From CAZQBY01 sp964540655 (GTDB lineage Archaea; Altiarchaeota; Altiarchaeia; JAFGQM01), in NCBI GenBank assembly GCA_964540655.1, contig CAZINR010000063.1, forward strand, positions 1 to 5,711: DNA of 5,711 bases. Reading direction: 5' to 3'. Under the pieces are notes generated by a model. The model made no database searches. It was given only the letters and a program-made list of their open reading frames with translations, and was not told where the DNA came from. The position numbers were made by a program, and so were the translations under genes. Shown one piece after another: positions 5,416 to 5,711 of the stretch (positions within the stretch are counted from its first letter, which is position 1; every line of letters begins with the position of its first letter).

Positions 5416-5513
5416 TGAATCGGCTCTCACAACGCCACCTCACAAAACAGTAGACCGAGGACTGAAAACCTTAAGATTGAGAGTGCCCGAGCCGAAGGAG
5501 GGGTTCGGGTTTC
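5408..5513. repeat. 106-bp direct repeat, copy 2
   Basis: It is 98% identical to 4725-4830 and in the same orientation. Again it starts at the TATA-like AATAAAAATGA facing an antitoxin gene. The same hairpin is at 5486-5509. Together the two copies bracket the DUF2683/RelE-like module. The sequence after 5513 differs from copy 1 until a second similar block at 5615-5637. Confidence 0.93.
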
Positions 5514-5640
5514 GCGTTGCGAGTTTCGGCGAAACTTTCCCCCTAGTTTCGAGTATGCTGTTCCGAGGTTCGTCAAAGACGAACCTGGACGCAGGTTCAC
5601 AGAGCTAACCTCGCGTTTCAGTTTCGTGTGTGTTCTGGGA
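5514..5640. other. Hairpin-rich non-coding stretch beyond repeat copy 2
   Basis: There is no gene I can support from 5376 to the window end. This part holds AGTTTCG/CGAAACT (5522-5536), a 9-bp stem AGGTTCGTC/GACGAACCT (5566-5586), an alternative stem GAACCTG/CAGGTTC (5581-5598), and an outer pair CGAGGTT/AACCTCG (5564-5570, 5607-5613). GTTTC occurs at 5509, 5523, 5546, 5615 and 5621. It may be a structured RNA or part of the repeat element. Confidence 0.6.
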
Positions 5641-5671
5641 TTATAAGGGATATACTCATAAAAATCAGAAT

Positions 5672-5711
5672 TTTCCACCGGTCTATTGACCGGTGGCGTC
5701 ACCGGTGGAAA
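5672..5711. repeat. Triple ACCGGTGG inverted and direct repeat at the window end
   Basis: CCACCGGTC (5675-5683) and GACCGGTGG (5688-5696) form a perfect 9-bp hairpin with a four-base loop. ACCGGTGG then recurs at 5701-5708, and TTTCCACCGGT (5672-5682) pairs perfectly with ACCGGTGGAAA (5701-5711). The element is cut by the window edge. Confidence 0.75.

Noticed and set aside
4725..5513. Integron-type attC cassette sites
   Set aside because: Size and toxin-antitoxin content recall integron cassettes, but I see no GTTRRRY/RYYYAAC core pair at the ends and no integrase in the window.
5427..5702. A 91-codon minus-strand open frame starting with GTG and running through repeat copy 2
   Set aside because: It crosses hairpins and the repeat, has no ribosome site or recognisable domain, and copy 1 does not preserve the whole frame. 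One of the two repeat differences changes a residue in it (Ser/Phe).
5408..5711. CRISPR array
   Set aside because: The repeats are 106 bp or about 8 bp, only two or three copies, without regular spacers or cas genes.

Overview
The window looks archaeal. It has A/T-rich TATA boxes of the form TTTTTATA or TTTTTATT at plausible distances from starts, short or absent leaders, strong GGAGG-type ribosome sites in places, a TrmB-family regulator, an Hsp20 chaperone with an archaeal-style promoter, and DUF2683/RelE-type and PemK/MazF-type toxin-antitoxin genes. The lineage cannot be fixed. Cys-rich CGDG-repeat surface proteins and DUF2683 antitoxins fit many archaea, including DPANN groups.

Region 1 (1-2781) is a cell-surface block on the minus strand, divergent from a regulator. 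In the direction of transcription it holds a very tyrosine-rich small secreted protein (2335-2652), then a 625-residue membrane-anchored protein (344-2221), then a 5'-complete but truncated gene for a secreted Ig-like protein (1-357). The 625-residue protein carries a signal peptide, a Tyr-rich stretch, nine CGDGxC disulfide-rich repeats, a NEW3-like domain and a C-terminal membrane helix. The partial gene overlaps it by 14 bases. A 24-base palindrome lies between the TATA box and the start of the 625-residue gene. The TrmB-like regulator (2781-3602, plus strand) is transcribed away from the block and is the obvious candidate regulator, but this is only inference.

Region 2 (3603-4151) holds an Hsp20/alpha-crystallin chaperone on the minus strand. 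It converges with the TrmB gene across a perfect 8-bp hairpin.

Region 3 (4152-5711) is a toxin-antitoxin island, all on the minus strand. An intact antitoxin plus PemK/MazF-like toxin pair (4152-4680) is followed upstream by a DUF2683 antitoxin (5133-5375) whose RelE-like toxin (4887-5140) is broken by a one-base frameshift. A 106-bp sequence occurs twice, at 4725-4830 and 5408-5513, with only two mismatches. Each copy abuts the promoter side of one toxin-antitoxin pair, so the RelBE-like module is bracketed by direct repeats. The last 200 bases contain hairpins, five GTTTC motifs and a triple ACCGGTGG inverted/direct repeat, and no gene I can support.

The two most notable observations are the repeat-bracketed toxin-antitoxin cassette with a decayed toxin, and the neighbouring Tyr-rich and Cys-rich surface proteins next to a TrmB regulator, which may build a crosslinked surface structure.
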